Both the position numbers and the translations under genes were made by a program. From Budorcas taxicolor (taxonomy: Eukaryota; Chordata; Mammalia; Artiodactyla; Bovidae): a DNA stretch of 64,000 bases. Of the stretch, positions 1-10,836 are shown piece by piece (position 1 is the stretch's first letter; every line of letters begins with the position of its first letter). Where the stretch lies: the NCBI RefSeq assembly GCF_023091745.1, contig NC_068910.1:40473272-40537271 (forward strand), in the 5' to 3' direction. The notes under the pieces were generated by a model that did not search any database, was not told where the DNA came from, and saw nothing but the letters and a program-made list of their open reading frames with translations.

Positions 1-119
1 ATTATTAATCCAGCCATGGAGATAAAATGGAATCACAAACATTGTAATTAAAAAGAAAACAGCAAAAAAACTGAAGAGTAAGGAAAAACAAGAAAAGAGA
101 AGTGTGGTAGATTTCAGTT

Positions 120-600
120 CAACCACATCAACAATTAAATATGGCCAGTCTGAATATTATAATTAAAAGACAGGAATTGTGAGAGTGGATTAAAAATAAT
201 ATCTATATTCTATAAAAAAATGCTGATATATTAAAAGTAAAAAATATAGGAAATATATAAGTGAAGTGACTATATAGAAATCATACCACAAGACCTACTA
301 GACTTTAAAAGTAGATATATTATCAGAAATAAAGAATAATGAAAAAGCACTGATTCTTAAAAAAGACATAACACACACAGAAGAGTGGAGCCTCTAAATA
401 CAAGAAGCAAAACTAATAAGATGTAAGTATCTAATAAGTAGACTTACACATAATTATACCTAGAGATAAGATGGTTCTTTGAGAAATTGATAGAATATGT
501 CAACAAAAACTTAGGTAGATTATTGAACACTTGGAACAGAATTATTAACTGTGCCCAATTAACATTTACAGGGTACTCTAATCTATGATAAGAAAATACA
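120..600 (+). mobile_element. Old L1 fragment, ORF2 endonuclease region
   Basis: The text near 160-200 (attaaaagacag, then a gtggattaaaa motif) and 275-350 (gactttaaaagtagatatatta) follows, in order, the mammalian L1 ORF2 endonuclease region. The tract ends near the conserved 'ttaacatttacagggtactc' stretch at about 560. Many substitutions and indels leave no reading frame. Bases 1-119 are A-rich and not assigned. Confidence 0.55.
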
Positions 601-752
601 CAATTTTTCTTTCAAAATCAGCTTTGCTGAAATCTGTTTCATTTGAAATTAATAGAATCACCCCAGCTTTCTTACTTAACTGTTGAAATGGTTTAGTTTT
701 TTCTGTCCTTTGACTTTCAGCCCTCTAGTTCTTTACATTTAAATTGCAAACT
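601..752 (-). mobile_element. Old L1 fragment, antisense endonuclease region
   Basis: The text around 650-735 is the reverse complement of the same part of L1 ORF2 that lies in sense orientation just upstream (gaaagctggggtgattc on the minus strand). It is too diverged for a subfamily call. Confidence 0.5.
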
Positions 753-754
753 AT

Positions 755-1196
755 TTTATGATTAAGTAATAATTCCATTGTATGCATATACCATATCTTT
801 ATCCATTCCCCTGTTGATAGATATTTAGGTTGCTTCCATGTCCTGACTGTTGTAAATAGTGCAGCAGTGAACATTGGAGTACATGGATCTTTTGGAATTA
901 TGGTTTTCTTCAGGCATACGCCCAGGAGTAGGATTGCTCAGTCCTATCATAGTTCTACTTTTGTTTTTTTAAGGAACCTCCATACCCTTCTCCATAGTGG
1001 TTGTATCAATTTACATTGCCACCAAAAGTTTTAGAGGGTTCCCTTTTCTCCGCACCCTTTCCAGCATTTATTGTTTGTAGATTTTTGGTGATCATTCTGA
1101 CAGGTGTGAGATGGTACCTAATTGTAGTTTTGATTTGCATTTCTCTAATAATGAGTGATGTTGAGCATCTTTTCATGTGCCTTTTCATGTGCCTCT
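755..1196 (-). mobile_element. L1 fragment, ORF2 C-terminal end
   Basis: On the minus strand, 1188-1006 translates as L1 ORF2 C-terminal sequence (HMKRCSTSLIIREMQIKTT). The remainder, down to about 755, is the cysteine-rich and terminal part of ORF2, broken by frameshifts. The 3' end of the element is missing here. Confidence 0.9.
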
Positions 1197-1198
1197 AA

Positions 1199-1372
1199 TG
1201 TGGACAGAGTTTCAATTTAGGAAGGTGGAGATGGATGATGGGTGATGGTGAGAGTTACATAACAGTATGAATGTACCCAGTACCACTGAACTGAACAGTT
1301 AAATATGCTTAAAATAGTATGTTTTATATTATGTAACTCTTACTACAATTAAAATAAATTAAAAAAACAAAG
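1199..1372 (+). mobile_element. L1M-type 3' end with A-rich tail
   Basis: The stretch 'gtggacagagtttcaattta' followed by gatggtgagagtt, gaatgtaccc and taccactgaactg is the typical 3'UTR end of an L1M-class element in sense orientation, closing with an A-rich run at 1350-1372. It abuts the inverted ORF2 piece to its left. Confidence 0.7.
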
Positions 1373-1489
1373 TAAAAAAGTAAAATGCAACTATTTTAGT
1401 CAAGAACATAGGTGTATGTTAATATTTTATCCAGTCTTCATCTCTTTTGAATATGTGTATATTTCATTTATATTTAATGTAATGATTTT

Positions 1490-1800
1490 TTTACTTTAAA
1501 ACATTTTTATTATAAAAGTAGTACAAGTAAAGAAAAACTAAAATCTTAAAGAAAGACAAAGTCATCCATTTACTGTCCTGCTCTCCTGTTATAAACAGGT
1601 AGGAATTTATTTTTTCCTCTTTTGGTGTGTTATTTACAGCCATAATCATACATACTCATGCACTTTTATATCTTGCTTTTTTTTCTTTTTACTAAGTATT
1701 TTCTCATGTTTTACAGTATATTCATTACTAATTTTTAATGGTAACATAACACACCATTCATTAGCTATATATGTTTATTGACTATTTCCCCAGAGTGGGA
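1490..1800 (+). repeat. Probable ancient interspersed repeat, family not assigned
   Basis: The order of motifs (attataaaagtagtacaag, later tatatcttgcttttttt, tttctcatgtt, then a tttaatggtaacata block) resembles a common old mammalian repeat, but I cannot name its family with confidence. No reading frame. Confidence 0.3.
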
Positions 1801-2008
1801 GTTGGCAAACTATGGCCCTGCATTTGTAAATAAGGTTTTATTGGAATACAGCCATATCCATTCATTCACATACTGTCCGCAATTATTTCTGTCCTACAAA
1901 CAGCATAGTTGAGAAGTTGTGAGAAAATCTATATGGCCTGAAAAACCTAAAGTACTTCCTTTCTGGCACTTTCCAGAGAATTTTGCTGACTCTTGCCTTC
2001 AACTTTTA
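1796..2008 (+). mobile_element. Non-autonomous hAT-Charlie-like DNA transposon
   Basis: The stretch runs from 'gagttggcaaactatggccc' through taaataaggttttattggaata, cagccatatccattcattcac and tatggcctgaaaa to ttttgctgactcttgcc. This is the known MER-type element with inverted ends (ggcaaact near the left, the complement of ttgctgac near the right). A second copy lies in opposite orientation at 21222. The exact MER name is not certain. Confidence 0.7.
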
Positions 2009-2544
2009 AAAACACCTTTCTAGACAACAATTAATTAAGAAGTATTAATAAAAGTAGGAAAACTGGGCCTACTTAAGAAATGTTTTTAAGGTTCACAGTG
2101 TCCCCTACTATTAATATCTCTCCTGTAATATTCTAGCTATGATACAGTAGGGTGGTAGTAGTAAGAATGGGGAACAAAAGGCCCAGTACTCTGGTAGGTA
2201 GTACTTCTTTGGTCCCTATTAATCTATATATGCAATTTTATACTCTGGATGAGTGTGTTTTTAATTCTGATTTAAAATTAACCAAAGAAGGAAGTAAAAT
2301 TAATTGCACCGTGAAAACCAATCAAAACAACCCTTTCTGTTGAGGATGAAAAAGCAGACTACAGTAAATTCTCCATTTCTGCAGACTAGCTGTCCTGACC
2401 AAGAGGCACTGAGAAAGTTGAGTAAGGGAAAGAGATGGTAGTCTCAAAATGTTCTATCCTTCTGAATATAGCATAGGCATAAACTTGCATACAACTATAA
2501 TTAAATTGTCTCCAGATAAGAAATTTCTAGAGCAACTATCTTAC
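2009..2544. other. No gene or repeat recognised
   Basis: AT-rich sequence between the hAT element and the poly(T) edge of the TSEN15 pseudogene. A 63-codon open stretch (2152-2343, plus) has no recognisable domain and is within chance length. Confidence 0.5.
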
Positions 2545-3290
2545 TTTTTTTTTTTTTTTAACAAAATACATTCTATATGGAAAATTTTTATTCTTCAAAA
2601 AAGAAAACTTATGGAATGGGACCAGCTAAGTCATCTCTTACTATCTCAAATCAAAGATGAACCAAGCTGATGTGGTTCACAATCCAGTTCTCTGTGAATA
2701 AAGTAAGCATCAAGAAGTATAGGCGTCATCTTCTAAGGGAAATATTCTTAGGATCTGGCAGCATAAATCCATCAGTGAGTTTGTAGTAGACTGTTGTGGA
2801 GTCAGACTCCACTATGACCAAAGTAAAAGACAGGCAAATTGGGATCACCTTGCAATTTTCAGGATGCCTTCAAGATCCCCCTTGTCCTGTTATGGCTGAG
2901 GGAAGAGCTGATGGGTGTAGGTACTACAGACTGTAAACCCTTCTCCTTCTGTCTCAGTGCCGAGAAGGCAGATGAGCTGGAGATGTAGTAAAATCCCACA
3001 CAGTTTACTTCATGCCAGCTTTTACTCTCTGTGAGGTCCAGGCAAACAAAGAATGCTATATAAACTTGGGTGGCATCTCTTATAATTAACTCCATCATTT
3101 CTAAATATGTAGGGTGCGTGCCCATCCAGGAGTCCTCGGGGGGCCGATGGGTGGGCGCTGCCACCACTGCGATTGCCGCCTGGTCGCGCCTGCAGTCGGC
3201 TGGGACTCTCTGCGTTCCTCCATGCCCAGCCACGCGGCACGCCTGTGGTGCACTGCGCTGCTGTCTCCACGCCCCTATATTTAATATAAT
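2545..3290 (-). pseudogene. TSEN15: TSEN15 processed pseudogene
   Basis: The parent encodes a small subunit of the tRNA-splicing endonuclease, which removes introns from pre-tRNAs in the nucleus. The minus strand carries DSWMGTHPTYLEMMEL, DATQVYIAFFV, ESKSWHEVNCVG, VVPTPISSSLSHNR and, near the end, VYYKLTDGFMLPD, in TSEN15 order. The ancestral start (MEER) is at 3223-3221 and the ancestral stop at 2728-2726. The AATAAA signal is at 2592-2587, and a 15-base poly(A) tract (T on the plus strand) at 2559-2545 follows it by 27 bases, so this is an intronless retrocopy. Damage: at least one frameshift in the N-terminal part, a pair of roughly compensating indels around 2935-3000, an Arg codon turned to TGA at 2861-2859, and a two-base deletion soon after. 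The 5' part (3110-3285) is GC- and CpG-rich like a housekeeping 5' end, in an AT-rich setting. No clear target-site duplication. No function is expected. Confidence 0.92.
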
Positions 3291-3401
3291 TACTGATAAG
3301 ACTGACGTTTGTCTAACCTTAAAAAATTTTTCTTTTTGTTCCACCTGTTCTTAGTTTGTCTGTTTCTCTTTCTTTCCTTTTAAAATGATTATTTAATTCC
3401 T

Positions 3402-3590
3402 AAGTGACTTCACTTTCACTTTTCACTTTCATGCATTGGAGAAGGAAATGGCAACCCACTCCGGTGTGTTCTTGCCTGAAGAATCCCAGGGACGGGGGAG
3501 CCTCATGGGCTGCCGTCTGTGGGGTCGCACAGAGTCGGACACGACTGAAGCGACTTCGCAGCAGCAGCAGCAGCAGCAGCATATTAGCTT
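3402..3590 (+). mobile_element. Bov-A2 SINE, second half, with (AGC)n tail
   Basis: It starts with gacttcactttcacttttc, runs through gcattggagaaggaaatgg and ccagggacgggggagcc, and ends at agagtcggacacgactgaag plus an AGC trinucleotide run at 3558-3590. This is the right-hand unit and tail of Bov-A2. Confidence 0.9.
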
Positions 3591-3955
3591 TTTACCTGTA
3601 TTTGTATATTTTTAGTGGTTTCTCTTGTGATTCCAGTATCGATATGTAACATATCACAGTCCATTTAGATTTAACAACATACTGGGGCTTATAAAACAAT
3701 AGAAACATTTAATAGTTAATTCCTTATTTCCCCTATCTTGTGCCCTATTGTGTCATATAAATATTTATGTTTAAACACATTATTGACCTCATAATATAAT
3801 GGCATAATTTTTAAAATTTCAACTGTCATTTGGTCTCTAGAGAAACTGAGATGAAAAGTATTGTGTTATTATGTAAAAAGTATTTATTACTGCCCATTTA
3901 TCATTTCTGATTCTTTTCTCTATATTTTGTCTGTATATATGCTTCATTTTGAATC
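3591..3955. other. No gene or repeat recognised
   Basis: AT-rich sequence with many stops in all frames. Nothing recognised. Confidence 0.4.
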
Positions 3956-5080
3956 ATTTTCCTTCATCAGAAAGAATTTTCTTTAGGGTTCCTTACACTG
4001 CAGGTCTGCTGGTGGTAGATTCTGTCAAGTTTATTTTATCTAAAAATTGTTATTTTACTCTCATTTTTGACTTATTTTTCTTCTGCACATAAACTGTTGA
4101 GTTTATTTTAGATTTAAAATATTGTTTCTTTGTCTTCTAATTTCATTCTTTCTAATTGGAAGTCAGCTTACACTCAAATTTTTGTTCTATATATAATGAA
4201 TCTTCTTTCTCTGGAAACTTTCAAGAATTCTTTGTATTTGGTTTTCAGCAGTTCAGTTGTGATAGTCTAAGGTCATGATGTTATGCTTTTCTTTGTATTA
4301 ATTCTTCTTGAAGTTTGCTGAGCTTCTTGAATTTTGAAGTCAATGATTTTCACTGAAATTGTAATTTTTTGCCATTATTTCTTCAGTACTTTTTCTCTAC
4401 CATTCTTATTGGTCTCTTGATGAGCCCAACACACATATATTAGATCATATAATATTTTCTTTAAGGTCACTGATTCATTGTTCATTTAAAAAATTATCTT
4501 TGTTACTCATCACTTAATCTTCATTTTTCTTGACATTCACTGTTCTGTCCTCTTAATATCCAATATGCTAATAAATTTATCTTTTAAAACATCTTAAATA
4601 GTATTCTTTTCTATTATAGATTTTCTATTTATTCTTTTTATAATTTTCATTTCTTTGCTGAAATTGATTCTATACTCCTTTTAAAACCCTGAGCATAATT
4701 CTGATAGTTATTTTGAATCTCTTTTCTACTAATTTTAAAACTTGGATCATGTTAGGGTCCATTTTTGTTGACATTTTTCCCTCAGTGAGTCACATTTTCT
4801 GCTTCTTTATATGTCTGGTAATTTCTTTATTGTTTTATAAATGTTTATAACATTGAAAAGACTAGATCATATCATCTTTTTATGAAAGGTAGTGTTCTTT
4901 TTTTCTTTCAAGTGTTTAATTTACTTGATAATAACCTTGAATTCAATTAAGTTTTAGTATTTGCCAGGAAGAAAATTCAAGAAGTGTTTACCAAAATGAT
5001 ATGATTTGACAAGGTTCAAATACTTTCTTTCCATAGTAATTGGTAGCAGCTAACATCTCTGTTTTGGATATTCAACTATT
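3956..5080 (-). mobile_element. Probable ancient L1M 5' region, antisense
   Basis: The series ctgcaggtctgctggtggtag, gagcttcttgaatttt, gccattatttcttcagtac, cacatatattagatc, gcttctttatatgtctggtaatttct matches, in order, a long old repeat that I associate with the 5' part of L1M elements read on the reverse strand. Strongly diverged with no coding potential; the right boundary is uncertain. Confidence 0.45.
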
Positions 5081-5546
5081 AATAGTTATTTCCCACTGGA
5101 GCATTTAGAATATCTTTCACAGGTGAACAGTTCACGTGTCAGTCAAGAATTTAGGGGAGATTAACGTTGGATTTGGGGCTCCCATCACCTGCATGTCCTT
5201 TCTTTCCAGCTTTTTTCCTATCAATGTTCAGCCACTTTGGCAGCACAAAGTTCATTCTCTGAAATCCAAAACAAATCGAGACCATACTTTTGCTTATAAT
5301 AAAGCTGTTCTTCACTGGGCACACTGGGGGTTCTTACAGAGGGAAAAACCCTGTAGAAATGGATCTCTTCCAGGGCTTTTCACTTCTTTCAAGGGTTAAA
5401 TACCCTGTAATTTGTGACCCCTTTTCTTCCCTCTTCAGTTACTCCAAAGTGTTATATTTTGTCTACAGTTTTTAATTTTTATCTGTGGTATGGTTATTCT
5501 AACGTAAGATACACTGCCGTTAGCAGAACCAGAAATAGAGGCTAAG
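5081..5546. other. No gene or repeat recognised
   Basis: May contain the degraded far end of the L1M element to the left. An 87-codon open stretch (5136-5399, plus) shows no domain I know. Confidence 0.4.
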
Positions 5547-5558
5547 TTTTTATTCTTT

Positions 5559-5671
5559 CTGGAGAAGGGAAAGGCTACCAACTCCAGTATTCTGGCCTGG
5601 AGTATTCCGTGGACTGTATAGTCCGTGGGGTCACAAAGAGTCGGACACAACTGAGTGACTTTCACTTTCAC
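5559..5671 (+). mobile_element. 5'-truncated Bov-A SINE with TSD
   Basis: Begins at ctggagaagggaaaggctac and ends in a Bov tail (gtcggacacaactgagtgac). It is bracketed by a perfect 12-base direct repeat tttttattcttt at 5547-5558 and 5672-5683. The tRNA-like head is absent, so it inserted in truncated form. Confidence 0.9.
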
Positions 5672-5687
5672 TTTTTATTCTTTTTTT

Positions 5688-5892
5688 GGCTGAGAGACAA
5701 AGAATTTGCATGCAATGCAGGAGACACAGGTTTGATCCCTGGGTCAGGGAGATCCTTTGGAGAAGGAAATAACAACCCACTCCAGTATTCTTGCCTGGGA
5801 GAGCCCATAAACAGAGGACTCTGATGGGTTACAGTCTATGGGGTCACAAAAGAGTTGGACATGACCTAGTGACTAAACAACAGCAACAATGT
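5688..5892 (+). mobile_element. Bov-tA SINE
   Basis: A diverged tRNA-Glu-like head (caatgcaggagacacaggtt, B-box-like gtttgatccctgg) is followed by the Bov-A body (aacccactccagtattcttg) and the gagttggacatgacctag tail ending in an aacaacagcaac run. Confidence 0.9.
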
Positions 5893-6484
5893 AGTTGCTT
5901 TGTGATGTTGTGTTGGTTTCTGCTGCACAACAAAGTGCATCATCTATATGTATCCACAGATCCTCTCTCCCTTGGACCTCTATCCCACCTCCTCCCACCC
6001 CATGGCCCAGGTCATCACAGAGCACCAAGCCAAGTTCCCTTTCTATACAGCAGTTTCCTACTAGCTATCTGTTTCACAAATGGCAATGCATATACCTCAA
6101 TCCTAGTCTCCCAATTTATCCTACCACCCTCCTCCCTACATGTCCTCTACTTTCTCTACTTCTATGTCTCTTTTCTTGCCCTGAAAATAGGTTCATCTGT
6201 ACCGTTTTTCTAGAATTTACATATATGCCTTAATATATGATGCTTCTTTCTCTTTCTAACTTCACACTGTATGACAGACTCTAGGTCCATCCATGTCTCA
6301 GCAAATGACCCAGTTTTGTTCCTTTTTATGGCTGAGTAATATTCCATTGTATATATGTACCACATCTTCTTTATCCATTCAACTGTTGATGGGCATCTAG
6401 GTTGCTTTCATATCCTGGCTGTTGTAAATAGTGCTGCAGTGCACATTGGGGTGCATGTGTCTTTTTTGAATTATGATTTTCTCA
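5893..6484 (-). mobile_element. L1 3' end (ORF2 end and 3'UTR), antisense
   Basis: Reverse-strand L1: the 3'UTR (ctgctgcacaacaaagtgc, 5920) on the left, and the ORF2 end (ggctgagtaatattccattg, 6330; gctgttgtaaatagtgctgc, 6418) on the right. 5'-truncated at about 6484. Frame broken. Confidence 0.9.
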
Positions 6485-6575
6485 CGGTCTATGTTTTATT
6501 TATCTTTGAATTTCCAGCACTAGAAATGTCCTGCATGATAAATAAATCATCAATATATGTATATTGATCAGATGA
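6485..6575 (+). mobile_element. Possible L2 3'-end relic
   Basis: The sequence tttgaatttccagcactaga followed by cctgcatgataaataaatca is reminiscent of the L2 tail. Very weak. Confidence 0.25.
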
Positions 6576-9060
6576 ATATGTATGTGCATAGAATGATCTC
6601 CCCTGGGAGAAAGGATGGCATGAAATCCATTAAGTTCCCCTCAATACCAGGCCCCCTTGCGACTCCTCATCAGCCTAGTGATGCCAGTATAGACTACTTC
6701 ATACTCTTTATGTCTCTGGAACTCCTAATAGTTCCATTTTAGACAATTTCCCCCACTCAGACTTTTCAGCTAGTTTTGTAAGCTTGCAGACCATCCCTCT
6801 CTTTCATTTTGCTCTCTTTGAATTGAAGAGACATTTCAATTTTCAAATGAACCAGAGAGACAGACACAGTAATAGTTCTTACTTGAATCGTGCTCTCAAG
6901 GGAGAATGGAGTAGATTTAGAAATCCTTTGCTCCCTTTTGATTGCTTTATTTAATGTCAGTGGCAAATGTTTAAAGAATAATTTGTCAGTCTCTTTGGCC
7001 CAGGTTTTATTCAATGGAAAGTCTTTGTATCATTTCACTTTCCTTAAACGAAACAACAGTTTGAGGTGAATTAGACTTTTGAGAGTTATTGAAATTTCCC
7101 TTGTTTAGAAATAAAATTTCTAGTTCCCTCTTTGTTCCCTCCAGTGCCACCCGTTAACTCCTTTGCTACCTGTCAGCCTGTGTTATATATTTACCCTGAA
7201 CTTGTGAACAATCCAAATTTATGTCATTGACTTTGATGTTTGTTTACCTATGCTTCTTACCAGTTTTGTTTTTAACAGATTTAAAGTCCACAGAGACCTG
7301 AGAACTTGTTAAGCAACTTGCTGTGTGGATTACCTTGTAATTGCATTATACAATGAACTTATTGAAATTTTTGGTAATGGCTCTTGGATGTAAAAAGACA
7401 GAGTTCACTTAAAATTAACTTTTTCCTATTAGCTCTCTCTGCTTTGAACCACCTGTATCCTGCCAGTAAGCTAAAGTTTCTAAACCAAATCTTTCATTAT
7501 TCATTGTTGCATTATTTATTAAATTATTATTTTAACAATTATTTACGGGGGCTTTTTCTCTGTTTTGCATTATTCTCCCAGGTTTAGGGAGCTTGGTGAT
7601 GAAAGGTACTGAATTAAGTGTGATTCAATGAAAAAAGATATGATCCCTGATATTGAGATTCTCATTTGTAGAGCAAGGCAAGAATTTTAGAATAATAAAG
7701 AATAAAGTAATAAACAGGGATTTTAAGAAATGGATAAGCAGGGGCCTTGACTGTGGCCCTATGTCCCTTAGAAGACTCCCAGGAGATAAAATGATTGAGG
7801 TGCAATTAAATAAAGCTGAGTATTTTAGTTGAGGCCAAACCAGGTTAACTTCTGGTCAGTGAAGCTGGAGAGCTTATAGTTCCATGGTAGTTCTCCCTGG
7901 CATTTTTGTTTATTGTCAGAAGTAGAAGTAAATGTTCTGAAATGGGGAGGGGGACTAAGGATGATGTTTGAAAGGTTTTATTCTTGATGGGTTGAGAACA
8001 GAGAGAAAAGGATGATGAATAGTATGACATAACATTTATCTTCCCTTTTTTCTCTTAGACTGTTGGGTTGCTTTTGATTAATTTCTTTGTAAAAGGGATT
8101 CAGGGTCTATTGAGGAAGGAGAGCTTGTAAGATAAAAGACTGAGAGATCCTGGGTGCAAATGGTATTGCTTTGAAGTAGTAGTAAACAGCTATTATTTCT
8201 GCTTTTATAACATCCATCTGCTAATTTTCTGTAAAATGTTCCCAATTTTCTTTTTATTATTAGGAAGCAACTCTCTTCTACTGTTGGGCCAAATGCTTCA
8301 TGGGAGACTCATTTATTCTTAGATCTATGGGTGGACTATGATAAAGGCCTATTGCAACAGTATTCTGTCTTTACTACCCTTGGTACAGGGTTGAACATGG
8401 CACAAAACAGGCAAAACAAAGGCCACATCAGTATATTTTTGGAGTGATTGCAGTTAAGAAAGGGCTTATGCAGCCAGTGATGGCAGCTGTTCAATATAGA
8501 ATGAACAGTAAAACCCATTGGCATGTATCACCCCTTCACCAACCCCATTATTCCCACTAAGGGCTCTGGCCCTTGAGAGCTTAGCATGATCACTACTGAA
8601 GGATTACAAATAATGGTTCAGTGCAGCAGTGGAAGAGATGATTTTTCCAGAAGCAGTTGTCCTGTAGACAAGAAGTCAGGATCATAGCAATTGAATGTAA
8701 ATATTTCTCATGTGAACCCCTCAGAAATAACTTAAAAGATGTTAAAAGGGAGCCAATATCTATTGCTCAGGTAGGTGAGACTAAGGACTCTGGTCATTTG
8801 GGAATTGATCTTGAATGTTACACTGATGTTACATTTGTACTCAGTGACAGGTCAGCTGGAATAATTGAACTACATAAATAATAGGATGAGGTCGGCAGGC
8901 TACAAAGATGGAAAAGACGTTCCAAAGAGTGAGAATAGCACTGACCGAGAAAAACAGGCAAGAACATGCTGCGGGTGGGTGGCAGCAAATGACTTGGTGA
9001 GAATGAGCATGTCATGCTTTAGGGGAAGAGGGTGCAGCATCAAAGAGACAGGGAACCAGC
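6576..9060. other. Longest stretch with no recognised gene or repeat
   Basis: About 2.5 kb in which I recognise no repeat family and no gene. Open stretches here are 61-82 codons, unsupported by domains, and do not chain into plausible exons. Confidence 0.5.
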
Positions 9061-9420
9061 TCACTTTCCTCTTCGACAAACATTAATGCCTACATTTTAT
9101 TCTTTAGCCTGGCATCCAGGATTCCTCACCAGTCTAAACTTCTCTTTCAAACCCCTCTTCAGCCAAGTTCTTCTATCTCCTTCAGTGAGTTACTGTTTTA
9201 CTTCCTCCCAGTTCTTACCCAGAGTCATTTCTCTTGCCTTGAACTGTCATCCTCTAGCAATTTTAATCTGTTCAATTCACCTGATAAGTTAGCTTTGATC
9301 AATTGATCAACTGCTTTGCATGGCTATTTATCTTTTTTAAAACGCATCCATCTTATCTCATCAAATTAGTATGTAAGCTCATTGAGGGACAAAGGAGAAT
9401 ATTATGTTGCTCATTTTTCA
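9061..9420 (+). mobile_element. Possible L2 LINE remnant
   Basis: The order cttgaactgtcatcctc, then gtatgtaagctcattgaggg (9369-9388) matches the L2 3' region. Diverged; boundaries approximate. Confidence 0.4.
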
Positions 9421-9421
9421 T

Positions 9422-9790
9422 TGAACTGTGGTGTTGGAGAAGACTCTTGAGAGTCCCTTGGACTGCAAGGAAATCCAACCAGTCCGTTCTGAAGGAGATA
9501 ACCCTGGGATTTCTTTGGAAGGAATGATGCTAAAGCTGAAGCTCCAGTACTTTGGCCACCTCATGCGAAGAGTTGACTCATTGGGAAAGACTCTGATGCT
9601 GGGAGGGATTGGGGGCAGGAGGAGAAGGGGACGACAGAGGATGAAATGGCTGGATGGCATTACGGACTCGATGGACGTGAGTTTGAGTGAACTCCGGGAG
9701 ATGGTGATGGACAGGGAGGCCTGGCATGCTGCGATTCATGGGGTCGCAAAGAGTCGGACATGACTGAGCGACTGAACTGAACTGAACTGA
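9422..9790 (+). mobile_element. BovB LINE, 5'-truncated 3' end
   Basis: Reads as the C-terminus of the BovB polyprotein: VLEKTLESPLDCKEIQP in one frame, YFGHLMRRVDSLGKTLM, MDREAWHAAIHGVAKSRT, then the (CTGAA)n tail at 9768-9790. Only the last ~370 bases of a ~3 kb element are present. Confidence 0.95.
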
Positions 9791-9796
9791 AAGAAC

Positions 9797-9999
9797 CTGG
9801 TGCTTCTCATTGATTCAGCAGTAAAGAATCTACCTGCCAATGCAGGAGACACGGGTTTGATCCCTCGGTTGGGAAGATCCCCTGAAGGAAAAAATGGCAA
9901 CCCAGTATTCTTGCCTGGGAAATCCCATAGACTGAGGAGCCTGGCAGGCTATGGTCCATGGGGTCGCAAAAGAGTTGGACACAACTTAGCATCTATACA
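9797..9999 (+). mobile_element. Bov-tA SINE
   Basis: Head at 9799 (cagcagtaaagaatctacc), promoter-like gggtttgatccctcggttgg, body and tail gtcgcaaaagagttggacac. It sits directly behind the BovB tail. Confidence 0.93.
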
Positions 10000-10822
10000 A
10001 TCATGATAATAAAAATCCTAGTGTAATCCCCAGAATGTAGTGTCCAGTGAGCAAAAATGTGACAGTCTGTGGGTAAGAGCAGAGAATATCAGCCTATGAC
10101 TTTCTTTCCTTCACCTTTGTATGTTCCAGGGGAAGTCCAGAATCAGCCCATATGCCTTGACAGCATATCTTCTTCAAAGAGATTTGGAAGGTATCAGACT
10201 GATCACCCTCAAGAGAGAGAGACCCTGGTTCTCCCTATCCCAATATGTCCTGGCAGAGCCTCAAAGGCTCCCTGTCCCTCCTGTTCAGTGGCATCAGCTG
10301 TAGGGGGAGGTCCCATGGTGGGAAGCCTGCTGCATGCCTGCTAGAAACTGAACTGAACCAGAGAGTTTCCCAGGAGCAATTGCTTTGCTCTGTTTTCTCT
10401 CTGGCACACAAAGGCATTGCTTGCCTGCCAGCAACCTTGTAGTTAACTCAGCTGTATAACCTGCTAACAATCCCCAGAGCCATTTTTTCACCACACAAGT
10501 GAACAGTCAGGGAAAGGGCAGGGAGATGAAGCGTTGCTGCCTGGATGCCCATGAGCTGACAAGGCAGAGGGCAAGGGTCTTGTTTTTTTGGCCTTTGGGG
10601 ATGAAAAACTCATTTCAGAAATTGTGTTTTTCTTTTGTGAAAGAGCTTAACTACCCCCCAACACTTAAATTTTGAATAATAGAAAGAACACTTAACAACT
10701 TAATCACATAAAGTATCAAAAAGGGAACTGGCTAAATAACATTCTAATGGATAAGAATCCTGTAGAAGATTGTTTCCCAAATTACGTGCCTTGGATAACT
10801 ATTAATAGTTCTGTAGGAGGCT
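10000..10822. other. No gene or repeat recognised; higher GC than its surroundings
   Basis: The part 10060-10560 is richer in G+C than its surroundings and free of recognised repeats. Open stretches of 60-91 codons overlap on both strands at 10069-10494 but show no family signature. It could hold an unrecognised exon or regulatory DNA; the sequence alone does not show it. Confidence 0.4.
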
Positions 10823-10836
10823 AATGGCTGTTATGG

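Noticed and set aside
2545..3304. TSD for the TSEN15 retrocopy: GTAAGATAGTT after the poly(A) versus GTAATTATATT upstream (minus strand)
   Set aside because: Too many mismatches, and the 5' end of the copy is not exactly known.
2859..3344. A 161-codon minus-strand opening with GC-rich 5' end, as a possible novel gene
   Set aside because: It is the TSEN15 retrocopy read through compensated frameshifts. The conserved C-terminus lies beyond a stop and a two-base deletion.
3558..3590. (AGC)n runs here and at 50880-50900 as coding polyglutamine or disease-type repeats
   Set aside because: They are the usual microsatellite tails of Bov-A2 SINEs.
10069..10494. Overlapping openings of 60-91 codons in a less AT-rich patch, as exons
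   Set aside because: No recognisable protein and no consistent frame. Kept only as a conservation test.
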